Source: Caulobacter endophyticus
Lineage (GTDB): Bacteria > Pseudomonadota > Alphaproteobacteria > Caulobacterales > Caulobacteraceae
Direction of reading: 5' to 3'
Length of the DNA stretch: 64,000 nt
Assembly (NCBI RefSeq): GCF_029543245.1
Contig: NZ_JARQWV010000007.1
Coordinates: 1-64,000 of the forward strand
Positions 49,979 to 58,457 of the stretch are shown here, in pieces (the stretch's first letter is position 1; each line of letters starts with the position of its first letter). The notes beneath the pieces were generated by a model that was given only the letters and a program-made list of their open reading frames with translations, was not told the origin of the DNA and made no database searches. The translations under genes and the position numbers were made by a program.

Positions 49979-51234
49979 TGCGCCATGTCCGGCGCGCCGC
50001 TGCCGTGGCCGGTCTGGAACAGCTTGCCCTTCTCGGTGACCAGTACGGCGATCAGGCCCGCCATGCCGAAGCCGAAGAAGCCCAGGGTCAGCGGGCCGAC
50101 GGTGCCGTCGAACAGCTGGCCGATCAGGAAGCCGCCCAGGGCCCCGCCGATGGTGGTGATGAAGCCTTGCAGCGAGGCGGCCGCGCCGGCGATGTGGCCC
50201 AGGGGCTCCATGGCGATGGCCCCGAAGTTCGACATCACCAGGCCAAAGCAGAACATCATCCCGCCTTGCAGCAGGGCGAAGGTCCAGACCGTTTCGTGCT
50301 GGGTGTGGGCGATGATCGCGTGCACGCCGGCGAAGGCGATGAAGCCCAGCAGGGCCGCGTGCGAGACCTTGCGCATGCCCAGGCGCTCGACGATGCGGGC
50401 GTTGACGAGCGAGGCGACAGCGATGCCGCCGGCGATGCCGGCGAAGATCAGGGTGAACCACTCGCCCGCGCCCAAGGCGTCGACGAACACCTGCTGGGCC
50501 GAGTTGATGAAGCCGAACAGGCCGGCCAGCACCAGGGTGGCGGCGATGGTGTAGCCCATGGCGACGCGGTCGGTCAGGGCCGTGCAGAAGGCGCCCAGGA
50601 TCGCGCCGGGCGAGATCGGGGTGCGGTCTTCCGGGTGCAGGGTCTCGGGCAGCTTGAGCGCGGTCCAGGCGATCACGGCGGCGCCGAACACCGCCATGAC
50701 GCCGAAGATCCAGCGCCAGGGCGCGACCAGCACGATCGCCTGGCCGATCGAGGGCGCGACGATCGGCACGGCCAGGAAGACGATGAACGACAGCGACATC
50801 ACCTGGGCCATGCGACGGCCCGAATAGCAGTCGCGGACGATGGAGACGGCCAGCACCCGCGTCGCCGCCGCGCCGACCCCGGTCAGGGCCCGGGCGACCA
50901 GCAGCATCTCGAACGAGGTGGTCAGGGCGCAGGCCAGGCTGAAGAGGACGTAGAGGGCAAGGCCTGCCAGCAGCACCGGCTTGCGGCCGTAGCGGTCGGC
51001 CAGCGAGCCGTAGGCGATCTGGGCCGCGCCGAAGCCGAGCAGGTAGGCGGTGATCACCCATTGGCGCTGGTTGTCGGCGGTGAGGCCGAGGCTGGCGCTG
51101 ATCTGCGGCAGGGCCGGCAGCATGGAGTCGATGGCCAGGGCGTTGGTGGCCATCATCGCCGCGATCAGGGCGACGAACTGGGCAAAGCCCATGCCGGCAT
51201 GGGCGGATGTGGTCTGCTGGGTGTCCCTGGGCAT
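49975..51234 (-). CDS. Bcr/CflA-type MFS drug exporter
   Basis: A 419-residue, 12-TM drug:proton antiporter. TM1 is FVALIAAMMATNALAIDSML with the acidic residue of the DHA1 group. The loop 2-3 motif is GSLADRYGRKPVL, and ARALTGVGAAATRVLAVSIV is motif C-like. The pattern fits the bicyclomycin/chloramphenicol (Bcr/CflA) family; the actual substrate is unknown. It begins at ATG 51234 and overlaps the ligase stop (TAG against TAG). Confidence 0.92.
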   Translation of the reverse strand: MPRDTQQTTSAHAGMGFAQFVALIAAMMATNALAIDSMLPALPQISASLGLTADNQRQWVITAYLLGFGAAQIAYGSLADRYGRKPVLLAGLALYVLFSLACALTTSFEMLLVARALTGVGAAATRVLAVSIVRDCYSGRRMAQVMSLSFIVFLAVPIVAPSIGQAIVLVAPWRWIFGVMAVFGAAVIAWTALKLPETLHPEDRTPISPGAILGAFCTALTDRVAMGYTIAATLVLAGLFGFINSAQQVFVDALGAGEWFTLIFAGIAGGIAVASLVNARIVERLGMRKVSHAALLGFIAFAGVHAIIAHTQHETVWTFALLQGGMMFCFGLVMSNFGAIAMEPLGHIAGAAASLQGFITTIGGALGGFLIGQLFDGTVGPLTLGFFGFGMAGLIAVLVTEKGKLFQTGHGSGAPDMAH

Positions 51235-51341
51235 GACGCGCTCTTTCTTCGGCCGTGGACGCGCGAGGCGCCGGCCGGCGCGAAACGCAACGCGCGGCAT
51301 ATAGGCCGGCAGGGGCCGCGCGCCAACCGCGCGGGCCTCTG

Positions 51342-52223
51342 CTACTGGGCCATCATGAACTGGATGCTCACCGTCTGGCCCTCGCCGACCTTCGATGCGC
51401 CCTCCTGCGACTGGCCGACGCTGGCCACGCGCAGCAGGGGCTGAGAGCCAGGCTGGCCGGCCGGCGCGCTGCGCAGCTCGCCGAGCACGGGCTGGGCGCC
51501 GGTCAGGGCCTGGTGGAAGGCCGCCGAGCGCGCGAGGGACAGGGCCGCGGCCTTCTGGCCCTCGGCGGTGAAGGCGTCGAGATTGGTCTGGCTGACCACG
51601 TTGACCAGAGCCAGCTTGGCCTCGCCCTCGGGGCAGGTGGCGGAGGCCGAGCCGCCGTAGGAAAGGCAGGGCAGGCGCTTGGCCAGAGAGGCGGCGACCT
51701 GGCCTGCGATCGTGCGGCCGCCCGCCGACAGGGTCGATGAGCCCGGTTCGAACAGGGCGTCGGCCGAGAACGACAGGGCGCCGCCCGCGGTGTCGCCCAC
51801 CAGCGGTGCGCCGGCGTCGCGCAGGTCGGCATCGAGGAAGCCCATCAGCGCGCGCTGGGCGTCGACGGCGGCCACCGCCACGCCCGAGGTCTTGGTCGGC
51901 GGGGCGAAGGAGAAGCAGCGGCGATCGGTTCCCGCGCCGCCGATCACGGTCTCGGGCACGCATAGCACCCGGGCCTTCTCGTCGATCTCGACGGTGACGT
52001 CGCGCGGCGTCAGGGCCGTGGCGGTCTGCAGCAGGGCGGCGGTCTCGGGATGCCTGGCCTCGGTCAGGGCCTTGGTCGACTGCCGGAACTGCAGGGCGAA
52101 ATAGCTCAGCATGATGATGAAGATGAAGATCACCCCCACCATCATGTCGGTCATCGAGACGTAGTAGCTTTCGCCCTCCTCGAGGTCGGGCGTGCGACGC
52201 CGACGGGCGCGGGCCAGCGCCAT
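51342..52223 (-). CDS. MotB/OmpA-like motor subunit (ZorB-like)
   Basis: A 293-residue protein. A basic N-terminus (RARRRRTPDLEEG) leads to one transmembrane helix, SMTDMMVGVIFIFIIMLSYF (about 24-46), with Asp 26 at its edge: the position of the proton-binding Asp of MotB/ZorB-type rotors. The periplasmic part has an OmpA-like entry LSFSADALFEPGSSTLSAGG, but the peptidoglycan-anchor motif is poorly conserved. It shares a TGATG stop/start with the MotA-like gene upstream, so the two make one ion-driven complex. The effector is unknown. Confidence 0.78.
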   Translation of the reverse strand: MALARARRRRTPDLEEGESYYVSMTDMMVGVIFIFIIMLSYFALQFRQSTKALTEARHPETAALLQTATALTPRDVTVEIDEKARVLCVPETVIGGAGTDRRCFSFAPPTKTSGVAVAAVDAQRALMGFLDADLRDAGAPLVGDTAGGALSFSADALFEPGSSTLSAGGRTIAGQVAASLAKRLPCLSYGGSASATCPEGEAKLALVNVVSQTNLDAFTAEGQKAAALSLARSAAFHQALTGAQPVLGELRSAPAGQPGSQPLLRVASVGQSQEGASKVGEGQTVSIQFMMAQ

Positions 52224-52990
52224 CAGGCCAGGCTCGGCGCGACGGGCTGGACCTTGGCGCTTCCGGCCAGGGCCGTCTCGATGCGCGACAGCACGGCCAG
52301 CTGCTCCAGCATCACCTTTTCAGGCGGGGCGAAGCGGACGCAGCCGTCGAGCAGGGCGAAGAAATGGGCCTCGAAGGCTTCGATGATCTTGCGGCGGCGA
52401 CGGGCCACGAGGCGCAGGACGATCGATCCCAGCACGCCGGCGATCGAGGTCCAGAACTTGGTGGCGGCCACGGCCAGGAGGCCCATCAGCGCGGTCTGCA
52501 TGCCCGCGCCGCCCTGGCGCTGCATGGCGTCGACCGCTTCGGTCAGGGCCGCGACGATGCCCATGAAGGTGATGACCAGGCCGATGGCGACCAGCAGGTT
52601 GGCCCACCATTCCAGGGTGCGCGCGGGGCCGTCGGCATGCTCGAAGGCGTCGGCGGCGTGGATCGACGAGGCCAGGCGACCGTCGGCGGTTTCCGCCAGC
52701 TGACCGCGATAGGCGGCCCAGCCCAGCTCCAGGGTCGGGTGGGCCGTGCCGCTGAAGCGCTTGTCGATATTCGCGAAGGCCTCGGCGAAGGCCCTTTGCG
52801 GATCGCTGCCACGCAGCTCCGACAGTAGTTCGGCGCGCCGCTGCAGGTCGTCCTTCAGCGGCGCGAACTCGAAGTGGCCCGACTGGAAGATCAGGCCGAT
52901 CGCCAGCGCCAATATGGCGCCGGCCATGATGAGGGCCGCGCTGGGCGCGCTGAAGACCGAGACGACGAAGCTGGTGACCGGATCGTGCAT
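52223..52990 (-). CDS. MotA/TolQ/ExbB-like motor subunit (ZorA-like, short)
   Basis: A 255-residue protein with three transmembrane helices: about 15-37 (SAALIMAGAILALAIGLIFQ), 126-150 (WWANLLVAIGLVITFMGIVA) and 165-195 (LMGLLAVAATKFWTSIAGVL). Between helices 1 and 2 is an 85-residue cytoplasmic loop. The TxxGTxxxA-like pattern of MotA/ExbB helices appears as VITFMGIVAALTEAVD. The long cytoplasmic tail of ZorA is absent. It precedes the MotB-like gene with a 1-nt overlap. No ZorC, ZorD, TonB or Tol genes flank it. Confidence 0.78.
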   Translation of the reverse strand: MHDPVTSFVVSVFSAPSAALIMAGAILALAIGLIFQSGHFEFAPLKDDLQRRAELLSELRGSDPQRAFAEAFANIDKRFSGTAHPTLELGWAAYRGQLAETADGRLASSIHAADAFEHADGPARTLEWWANLLVAIGLVITFMGIVAALTEAVDAMQRQGGAGMQTALMGLLAVAATKFWTSIAGVLGSIVLRLVARRRRKIIEAFEAHFFALLDGCVRFAPPEKVMLEQLAVLSRIETALAGSAKVQPVAPSLA

Positions 52991-53059
52991 GCGGGCCCTT
53001 CTAGGGGAAACACTCGCGGCCGACCAGTGCCGGAAGTTGCGGCCTCAATGAGGCGCAGC

Positions 53060-54220
53060 TTAACCGTTAAAACCCCGGATCGCGTCGATGATCACGGTTT
53101 GATCGGCCTCCGAGAGATAGGGGTGCATCGGCAGGGCCAGCACGGTTTCGGCCTTGGCTTCCGTGACCGGCAGGCCGCCGGCGCCGCGCGGGAAGTCCGC
53201 GTAGGGGGCCTGCACGTGCATCGGCACCGGATAGTAGACGGCGGTCGGCACGCCCTTGGCCTTGAGGTGGGCGGCCAGGCCGTCGCGGTTCTCGTGTTCG
53301 ATGACGTACTGGGCCCAGACCGAGACGCCGCCGTCGATGACCTTGGGCGTGGACAGCACCACGCCTGCGAGCCCCGCGGCGTAGCGGTCGGCGACCGTCT
53401 GGCGCAGGGCGATCTCGTCGGTGAAGATCGCCAGCTTCTCGATCAGGATCGCCGCCTGGATGGTGTCCAGCCGCGAGTTCATGCCGATGCGGGTGTTGAG
53501 GTACTTCGGATCGTGGTCGAAGGTCTTGCCTTCCAGGTCCGGGCCGACCGCCTTGCCGTGGACGCGGTAGCTGTCCATCAGGTCCCACAGCACCGGATCA
53601 TTGGTCAGCACCGCGCCGCCGTCGCCGTAGCAGCCCAGCGGCTTGGCGGGGAAGAAGCTGGTGGTGGCCACGTCCGCCCAGTGCAGGGGATGCTTGCCGT
53701 TCAGGGTGCAGCCGAAGCCCTGGGCGCTGTCGGCGATCAGCTTGAGGCCTTCGCGCTCGCAGATGGCCTTGATGGCCGGATAGTCGGCCGGCTGGCCGAA
53801 CAGGTCGACGGCGATGACCACCTTGGGGGTCAGCTTGCCCTGCGCCTTCACGTCGGCGATGGCCGCTTCCAGCTTGGCGGGGTCGAGGTTGTAGGTATCG
53901 GGCAGCACGTCGACGAACACCGGCGTGGCGTTGACCCACGGCACGACTTCCGGGGTGGCGGCGAAGGTGAAGGACGGGCAGAACACCGCGTCGCCCGCGC
54001 CCACGCCCCAGGCCATCAGCGGCAGGGCGATGGCGTCGGTGCCGTTGGCGCAGGACAGCGCCTTGCCGGCCTGGCCGAAGGCGGCCAGCTGGGCTTCGAA
54101 TTCGCGAACCTGCGGACCCATGACATAGGCGCCGCTGTCCAGCACCGCCGCCACGGCGGCGTCGATCTTGTCGCGGATCCGGCGCTGCTGCGCGGCGAGG
54201 TCGATGAAGGGCATGCTCAT
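53060..54220 (-). CDS. DegT/DnrJ/EryC1/StrS sugar aminotransferase
   Basis: A 386-residue PLP enzyme that aminates nucleotide-linked keto-sugars for surface polysaccharides. Marks include LDSGAYVMGPQVREFEAQLA, CANGTDAIALPLMAWGVGAG, FCPSFTFAATPEVV, LIADSAQGFGC and TTSFFPAKPLGCYGDGGA with the PLP Lys near 190. It most resembles the WbpE/WlbC type acting on UDP-3-keto-glucuronate derivatives. ATG 54220 is used; ATG 54214 is equally possible. No glycan cluster adjoins it, but rfbD- and gmhB-like genes are at 61-62 kb. Confidence 0.9.
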   Translation of the reverse strand: MSMPFIDLAAQQRRIRDKIDAAVAAVLDSGAYVMGPQVREFEAQLAAFGQAGKALSCANGTDAIALPLMAWGVGAGDAVFCPSFTFAATPEVVPWVNATPVFVDVLPDTYNLDPAKLEAAIADVKAQGKLTPKVVIAVDLFGQPADYPAIKAICEREGLKLIADSAQGFGCTLNGKHPLHWADVATTSFFPAKPLGCYGDGGAVLTNDPVLWDLMDSYRVHGKAVGPDLEGKTFDHDPKYLNTRIGMNSRLDTIQAAILIEKLAIFTDEIALRQTVADRYAAGLAGVVLSTPKVIDGGVSVWAQYVIEHENRDGLAAHLKAKGVPTAVYYPVPMHVQAPYADFPRGAGGLPVTEAKAETVLALPMHPYLSEADQTVIIDAIRGFNG

Positions 54221-54295
54221 GGGCGCGGCTCTTAGAGTTCAAAGGCGGCGGTTTCGAGCCAATTGATGTAACCGACTGTTTCTCGGCTGTCTGTC

Positions 54296-54345
54296 GAAGA
54301 CCCCCTCCGACCCTCCGGGCCACCTCCCCCTTCAGGGGGAGGTTC
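54296..54345. repeat. GC-rich palindromic intergenic repeat D
   Basis: A single unit containing CCTCCCCCTTCAGGGGGAGG, preceded by CCGACCCTCCGGGCCA. Same family as clusters A-C. Confidence 0.75.
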
Positions 54346-54396
54346 CTTGAGGTTGGGCGCGGGTTCGCAGTCTCCCGCGTTCGCACGCGTTAGTTC

Positions 54397-54453
54397 GGGG
54401 AGGCGCGGAGCGGCCGGGCGGAGCCCGGAGACCGTGATGTGTTTTAGCGTTTC
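54397..54453. repeat. 57-bp dispersed inverted repeat, right copy
   Basis: Reverse complement of positions 1-57 with one mismatch. It lies about 50 bp from a palindromic repeat unit, as does the left copy, so the two elements travel together. Confidence 0.85.
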
Positions 54454-55204
54454 GGCTTCGTCGACCGCTCCGCCGCATCGTTATTCCGAAGGGCCGAAGG
54501 CGCGGGTGCTGTTTCAACCCTGGATCCGGCTGTCCCTCGGACGGGCAGGACCAATAGCTCCGCGGTAATCCGGCGCGAGCCTCGGCTGATCCTGTTAGGC
54601 CGGTTTGAACGATCCCGGCCCTGTCGACCCGCTCGCCGCGTCATGGAACGGCTTGGCGGCCCATTTGCGCTCTCGTGAGCGCTCCTGCAAGCCCGCCTTT
54701 TCCCACGACGCTTCAAGCGGCCCCGCTCGATGCGGTCCTCGCCACGCTTGGGCCGGTACCAAGAGCCCTCCCCATGGCGGGGACGGCTTTGATTATGCGG
54801 CGCGTTTCGGCGCGTCTGATTGAATTGGATGAGAAAGTTGCAAGGGGTTGGATTGGTTGGGTTCTTTGGCGAACTCGCCGGGGATGGACGCTGCTCTATC
54901 CCCCTCCGCCCCAAACTCACGCCTTCCTGGGCCTTGTGCCCAGGATCCATCGTTCAGCCTGCTCAGACCTTTCGCATTCGGCCACCGCCTGAGCAGCGGC
55001 CGGCATGGGCCCTCGCCACAGGGGCGAGGGAGGCGGCGATGGGAGCGAGCGCCCCGCGTTCAGGAAAAGCCTCAAGTCCCCGCTTTGGCGGGGATTTTAC
55101 GGGTGGGGCTGCTGGACCTCGGTAGCCCAGTCTCGCCCCCTCCACCGGCTTCGCCGGCCCCCCTCCCCCGTTTCTCGGGGGAGGAGCCGCTTAACTGGCC
55201 AGTG

Positions 55205-55270
55205 TCTGGGAAGCCGAAAACGTCCCCCCTCCGTCGCTTTCGGCGACACCTCCCGCAGAGGGGGAGGATG
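55205..55270. repeat. GC-rich palindromic intergenic repeat E
   Basis: A degenerate unit, CCCCCCTCCGTCGCTTTCGG then CGACACCTCCC and GAGGGGGAGGATG, just before mscS. Confidence 0.7.
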
Positions 55271-55338
55271 CTCGAGGCGGAACGAACCTTGGCCGCCTGT
55301 CGTTGACCGGCCGGCGCGGGGGCGCCATCGAGAGTTTC

Positions 55339-56322
55339 ATGAGCAAGCCGACCATCGTACCCGAAGACCTCGCCCTGCCGTCCATCGCCAACATCAAGGC
55401 CGACGAGACCATGTTCGGCCATTTCGTCGACTGGCTGGGCAAGATCGCCGTCAATCTGGTGGTCGCCTCGATCATCCTGGTGGTCACCTTCTGGGCCGCC
55501 GGATGGCTGGCCGGGGTGGCCAAGCGGGCGCTGGGCCGGGTGCACCGGACCAATCCAGACCCGACCCTCGAGAGCTTCGTCTCGTCGCTGGTGCGCTACG
55601 CCATCGTCGCCATCGGCCTGGTGGCGGTGCTGCAGCAGCTGGGGGTGCAGGCGACCTCGATCATCGCGGTGCTGGGCGCGGCCTCGCTGGCCATCGGCCT
55701 GGCCCTGCAGGGGGCGCTGTCGAACGTGGCGGCCGGGGTGATGATCCTGCTGTTTCGCCCCTATCGCGTCGGCGACGTCATCGAGACGGCCACCCGCCAG
55801 GGCACGGTCAAGTCGCTGGACCTGCTGTTCACCGAGATCTCTACGCCCGACAACGTCAAGGTGATGATCCCCAACAGCAAGGTGTTCGGCGACGTCATCC
55901 TCAACTACTCGACCCACCGCACCCGCCGGGCCGACGTGCTGTTCAAGGTGCCGCTGAAGACCGACCTCGTCCTTGTGCTGCAGAAGATGCGCGAGCGGGC
56001 CGAGAACGATCCGCGGGTGCGCAAGGATCCCGCGCCGATGATCGAGGTGACCGACCTGTCGGAGGTGTTCGCCCAGGCCGCCATTCGCGTGTGGACGGCC
56101 AAGGAGGACTTCGGCCCGGTCAAGACCGACCTGATGCTGGCCGCCCATCTGTGGGCCGAGGACCCGACGCGGGAGCTGCCGCCCCCGCGCAAGTCGAATG
56201 CTCCCGATCCGTCACCGTCCATGCCCGGCGACAAGGATCATCACCTGTTCAGGCTGAAAGCGCCGAGGAAAGGTCGGAAATCAGATCCGAGCAGTCCTCG
56301 ATCCCCACCGAAAGCCGGATGA
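55339..56322 (+). CDS. mscS: Small-conductance mechanosensitive channel, MscS family
   Basis: A 327-residue MscS channel. TM1 is about 30-55, TM2 about 80-100 and the pore helix TM3 reads LGAASLAIGLALQGALSNVA (the Gly/Ala-packed MscS helix). The beta domain follows: FRPYRVGDVIETATRQGTVK and MIPNSKVFGDVILNYS. ATG 55339 has no strong ribosome site. Its C-terminal tail is polar and overlaps the 3' end of the convergent cystathionine enzyme gene by 74 bp. Expected to relieve turgor during osmotic downshift. Confidence 0.93.
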   Translation: MSKPTIVPEDLALPSIANIKADETMFGHFVDWLGKIAVNLVVASIILVVTFWAAGWLAGVAKRALGRVHRTNPDPTLESFVSSLVRYAIVAIGLVAVLQQLGVQATSIIAVLGAASLAIGLALQGALSNVAAGVMILLFRPYRVGDVIETATRQGTVKSLDLLFTEISTPDNVKVMIPNSKVFGDVILNYSTHRTRRADVLFKVPLKTDLVLVLQKMRERAENDPRVRKDPAPMIEVTDLSEVFAQAAIRVWTAKEDFGPVKTDLMLAAHLWAEDPTRELPPPRKSNAPDPSPSMPGDKDHHLFRLKAPRKGRKSDPSSPRSPPKAG

Positions 56323-57424
56323 GGGTGTCGCTGATCCCCAGCGCCTTGCGCTGATCGGCGGGGATCGAGGCGTGGGTCATGATCGCCGGATGCTCGATCA
56401 GGCTCTCGACCCCGCCCAAGCTCTCCGCCAGCGTGAAGAGGCGCGTGCGTTCCAGCACGCGGCGGGCCGTGGCCTCGTCGCCCTTCAGCTCCACCGAGAT
56501 GACGCCGCCGAAGCCGCCTTGCATCTGGCGGCGGGCCAGGTCGTGCTGGGGGTGGGTCTCCAGGCCCGGATAGATCACCCGCTCGACATCCTTGCGGGTG
56601 GCCAGCCATCGGGCGATCTCCAGGGCGCTGTCGCAGGCCCGCTGCATGCGCAGGGCCAGGGTCTTGACCCCGCGCAGGGCCAGGAAGCTGTCGAACGGTC
56701 CCAGCACCGCGCCGACGGCGTTCTGCAGGAACCTCAGCTTGTCGATCAGCTCGGGATTGTCGCCGACCACGGCCACGCCCGCCACCACGTCGGAGTGGCC
56801 GTTCAGGTACTTGGTGGCCGAGTGCATGACGATGTCGAAGCCCAGCTCCAGCGGCCGCTGCACATAGGGGCTGGCGAAGGTGTTGTCGGCCACGGTGATC
56901 AGGCCGCGACGCTTGGCCAAGGCCGCGATGGCCTCCAGGTCGGCCAGGCGCAGCATCGGATTGGTCGGGGTCTCGACCCAGATCATCTTCGTCTCGGGCC
57001 GGATCGCCGCCTCGATGGCCGAGGGATCGCCCATGTCGACGAAGCTGAAGGTCAGGCCCGCCGAGCGCTTGCGCACCTTGTCGAACAGCCGGAACGAGCC
57101 GCCGTAGAGGTCGTCGCTGGCGATCACGTGGGCGCCGCTGTCGAGGATCTCCAGGATCGTCGAGGCCGCCGCCAGGCCCGAGGCGAAGGCGAAGCCGGCG
57201 GTTCCGCTCTCCAGGTCGGCGATGGCCCGCTCGAAGGCGAAGCGGGTGGGGTTGTGGCTGCGGCTGTACTCGAAGCCCTTGTGCTCGCCCGGGCTCGACT
57301 GGACGTAGGTCGAGGTGGCGTAGATCGGCACCATCACCGCGCCGGTGGTCGGATCGGGGAACTGGCCGCCGTGGATCGCGCGAGTGGCGAAGGCCAGGCG
57401 GTTCTTTCCGGGAATATCGGTCAT
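56249..57424 (-). CDS. Cystathionine gamma-synthase/lyase-type PLP enzyme
   Basis: A 391-residue Cys/Met-metabolism PLP enzyme. Marks: FATRAIHGGQFPDPTTGAVM, PIYATSTYVQSSPGEHKGFE, YSRSHNPTRFAFE, ASGLAAASTILEIL, PTNPMLRLADL and HSATKYLNGHSDVVAGVAVV with the PLP Lys near 210. It could be a gamma-synthase (metB), gamma-lyase (mccB-like) or both; sequence by eye does not decide. A cystathionine beta-synthase gene 1 kb away favours reverse transsulfuration (homocysteine to cysteine) and so a lyase role. Confidence 0.9.
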   Translation of the reverse strand: MTDIPGKNRLAFATRAIHGGQFPDPTTGAVMVPIYATSTYVQSSPGEHKGFEYSRSHNPTRFAFERAIADLESGTAGFAFASGLAAASTILEILDSGAHVIASDDLYGGSFRLFDKVRKRSAGLTFSFVDMGDPSAIEAAIRPETKMIWVETPTNPMLRLADLEAIAALAKRRGLITVADNTFASPYVQRPLELGFDIVMHSATKYLNGHSDVVAGVAVVGDNPELIDKLRFLQNAVGAVLGPFDSFLALRGVKTLALRMQRACDSALEIARWLATRKDVERVIYPGLETHPQHDLARRQMQGGFGGVISVELKGDEATARRVLERTRLFTLAESLGGVESLIEHPAIMTHASIPADQRKALGISDTLIRLSVGIEDCSDLISDLSSALSA

Positions 57425-57560
57425 GCGGGAAGGCTTTCGGTTTGCGAACTCAAATGAAAGGCGCAAGGTCGCGGATCAAGGGGCGCGCCTTGGCGAGCTG
57501 GCGGCGACGTCAGTCAGGCAAGGTGGGACGGAGGGGAGACTTTTTCCACAGGACAGCGCC

Positions 57561-58421
57561 ATGCGTAGAAAAAAGCGAAGCCCGGCCTTCAAGATCTTCT
57601 TTCTGCACATCCCGAAGACCGCGGGGACCAGCTTCGTCGACACCCTTCGAGGGTGGTTTCCGAAGGCGGACCGCGCCAACTACATCGAAGGACTGCCCGG
57701 CGAGGCCCGCGGGCAGCTGGGTGCGAAGAGTTTCGTGTCCGGCCATCTGTTCTGGGACGAGGTTCACCGCCTGCCCTGCATGGGCGAGCGGCGCCTGATC
57801 TCGGTCTTTCGCGACCCCTATGCGCGCCTGGCCTCGCACCTGCGCTACATGGACCGCTACAGCCAGCCCGACTACAGGGACGGCTTCGACGCCTTCGACG
57901 ACGACATGAAGGCCATTGTCGAGCGGATCTCGAAGCTGGACTTCGAGCGGCCGTCCGATCTCGAAAGCTTCTTCTCCGACCTGTCCGGCTGGGGCCGCGC
58001 GGCCTTCGACAACAGCCAGACGCGGTTCATGACCTGCGATCCGGGCTCGGAGGCCTGCTCGCCCTACGGCGCGCTGTCGGACGGCGCCATCGACCTGGCG
58101 CTCGAACGGCTCGAGGCGCTGGACATGATCGGCATCAGCGAGGATCTGCGCACGACGATCGAACGGCTGGCGCTCCAGATCCGGCTTCAGCCGCCGGCCC
58201 GGATCGCGCGGTCCAACACCAGGTCTTCGGTGCGCAAGCTCGATCATCGCGATCCGGCCATCCGCGCGGCGATGGCGCCGCTCGTCCGGTTCGACGAGCG
58301 GCTCTACGCCCGGGCCAGGACCCTGTTCCAGCAACGGGCCGCCCTTCAGCCCGCCGGCGGGGTGCAAGCCCTGGGCGACTGGGGCGGCGATCCCCGGGCC
58401 TCCCAACGCGTCAGCCCTTGA
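57561..58421 (+). CDS. Sulfotransferase family protein (heparan-type)
   Basis: A 286-residue protein beginning MRRKKRSPAFKIFFLHIPKT. FFLHIPKTAGTSF is the phosphosulfate-binding loop of the heparan-sulfate 2-O-sulfotransferase-like family, and LISVFRDPYARLASHLRYMD the 3'-phosphate loop. A basic N-terminus without a signal suggests a cytoplasmic enzyme. AGGA precedes ATG 57561. It sits between two sulfur amino-acid genes. Products would be sulfated carbohydrates; PAP released would be cleared by CysQ (24144). The acceptor is unknown. Confidence 0.85.
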   Translation: MRRKKRSPAFKIFFLHIPKTAGTSFVDTLRGWFPKADRANYIEGLPGEARGQLGAKSFVSGHLFWDEVHRLPCMGERRLISVFRDPYARLASHLRYMDRYSQPDYRDGFDAFDDDMKAIVERISKLDFERPSDLESFFSDLSGWGRAAFDNSQTRFMTCDPGSEACSPYGALSDGAIDLALERLEALDMIGISEDLRTTIERLALQIRLQPPARIARSNTRSSVRKLDHRDPAIRAAMAPLVRFDERLYARARTLFQQRAALQPAGGVQALGDWGGDPRASQRVSP

Positions 58422-58457
58422 ACCGGCGCGCGGCCGCGGACGGCGTCATGCCGCGCC

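Larger units (their letters stand above)
54221..55338. other. 1.1-kb gene-free repeat region
   Basis: No coding region could be supported: open frames here lack ribosome sites and family resemblance. It holds palindromic repeat units at 54296-54345 and 55205-55270, the 57-bp inverted repeat copy at 54397-54453, and an imperfect CCTCGAAAA-type AT patch near 54830. The rest looks like accumulated intergenic DNA or remnants. Confidence 0.6.

Noticed and set aside
53059..53072. TTAACCGTTAA as a CtrA binding site
   Set aside because: The half-sites are 3 bp apart instead of 7 and lie in the coding end of the aminotransferase gene.
51342..54220. Complete Zorya defence system
   Set aside because: Only ZorA/ZorB-like motor genes are present. 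No SNF2 helicase, ZorC or ZorE-type nuclease adjoins them, and the ZorA-like protein lacks the long tail.
54332..55306. Several ORFs of 60-170 codons in the gene-free region
   Set aside because: Low-complexity Arg/Ser/Pro translations that overlap repeats on both strands, with no family resemblance and no consistent codon pattern.
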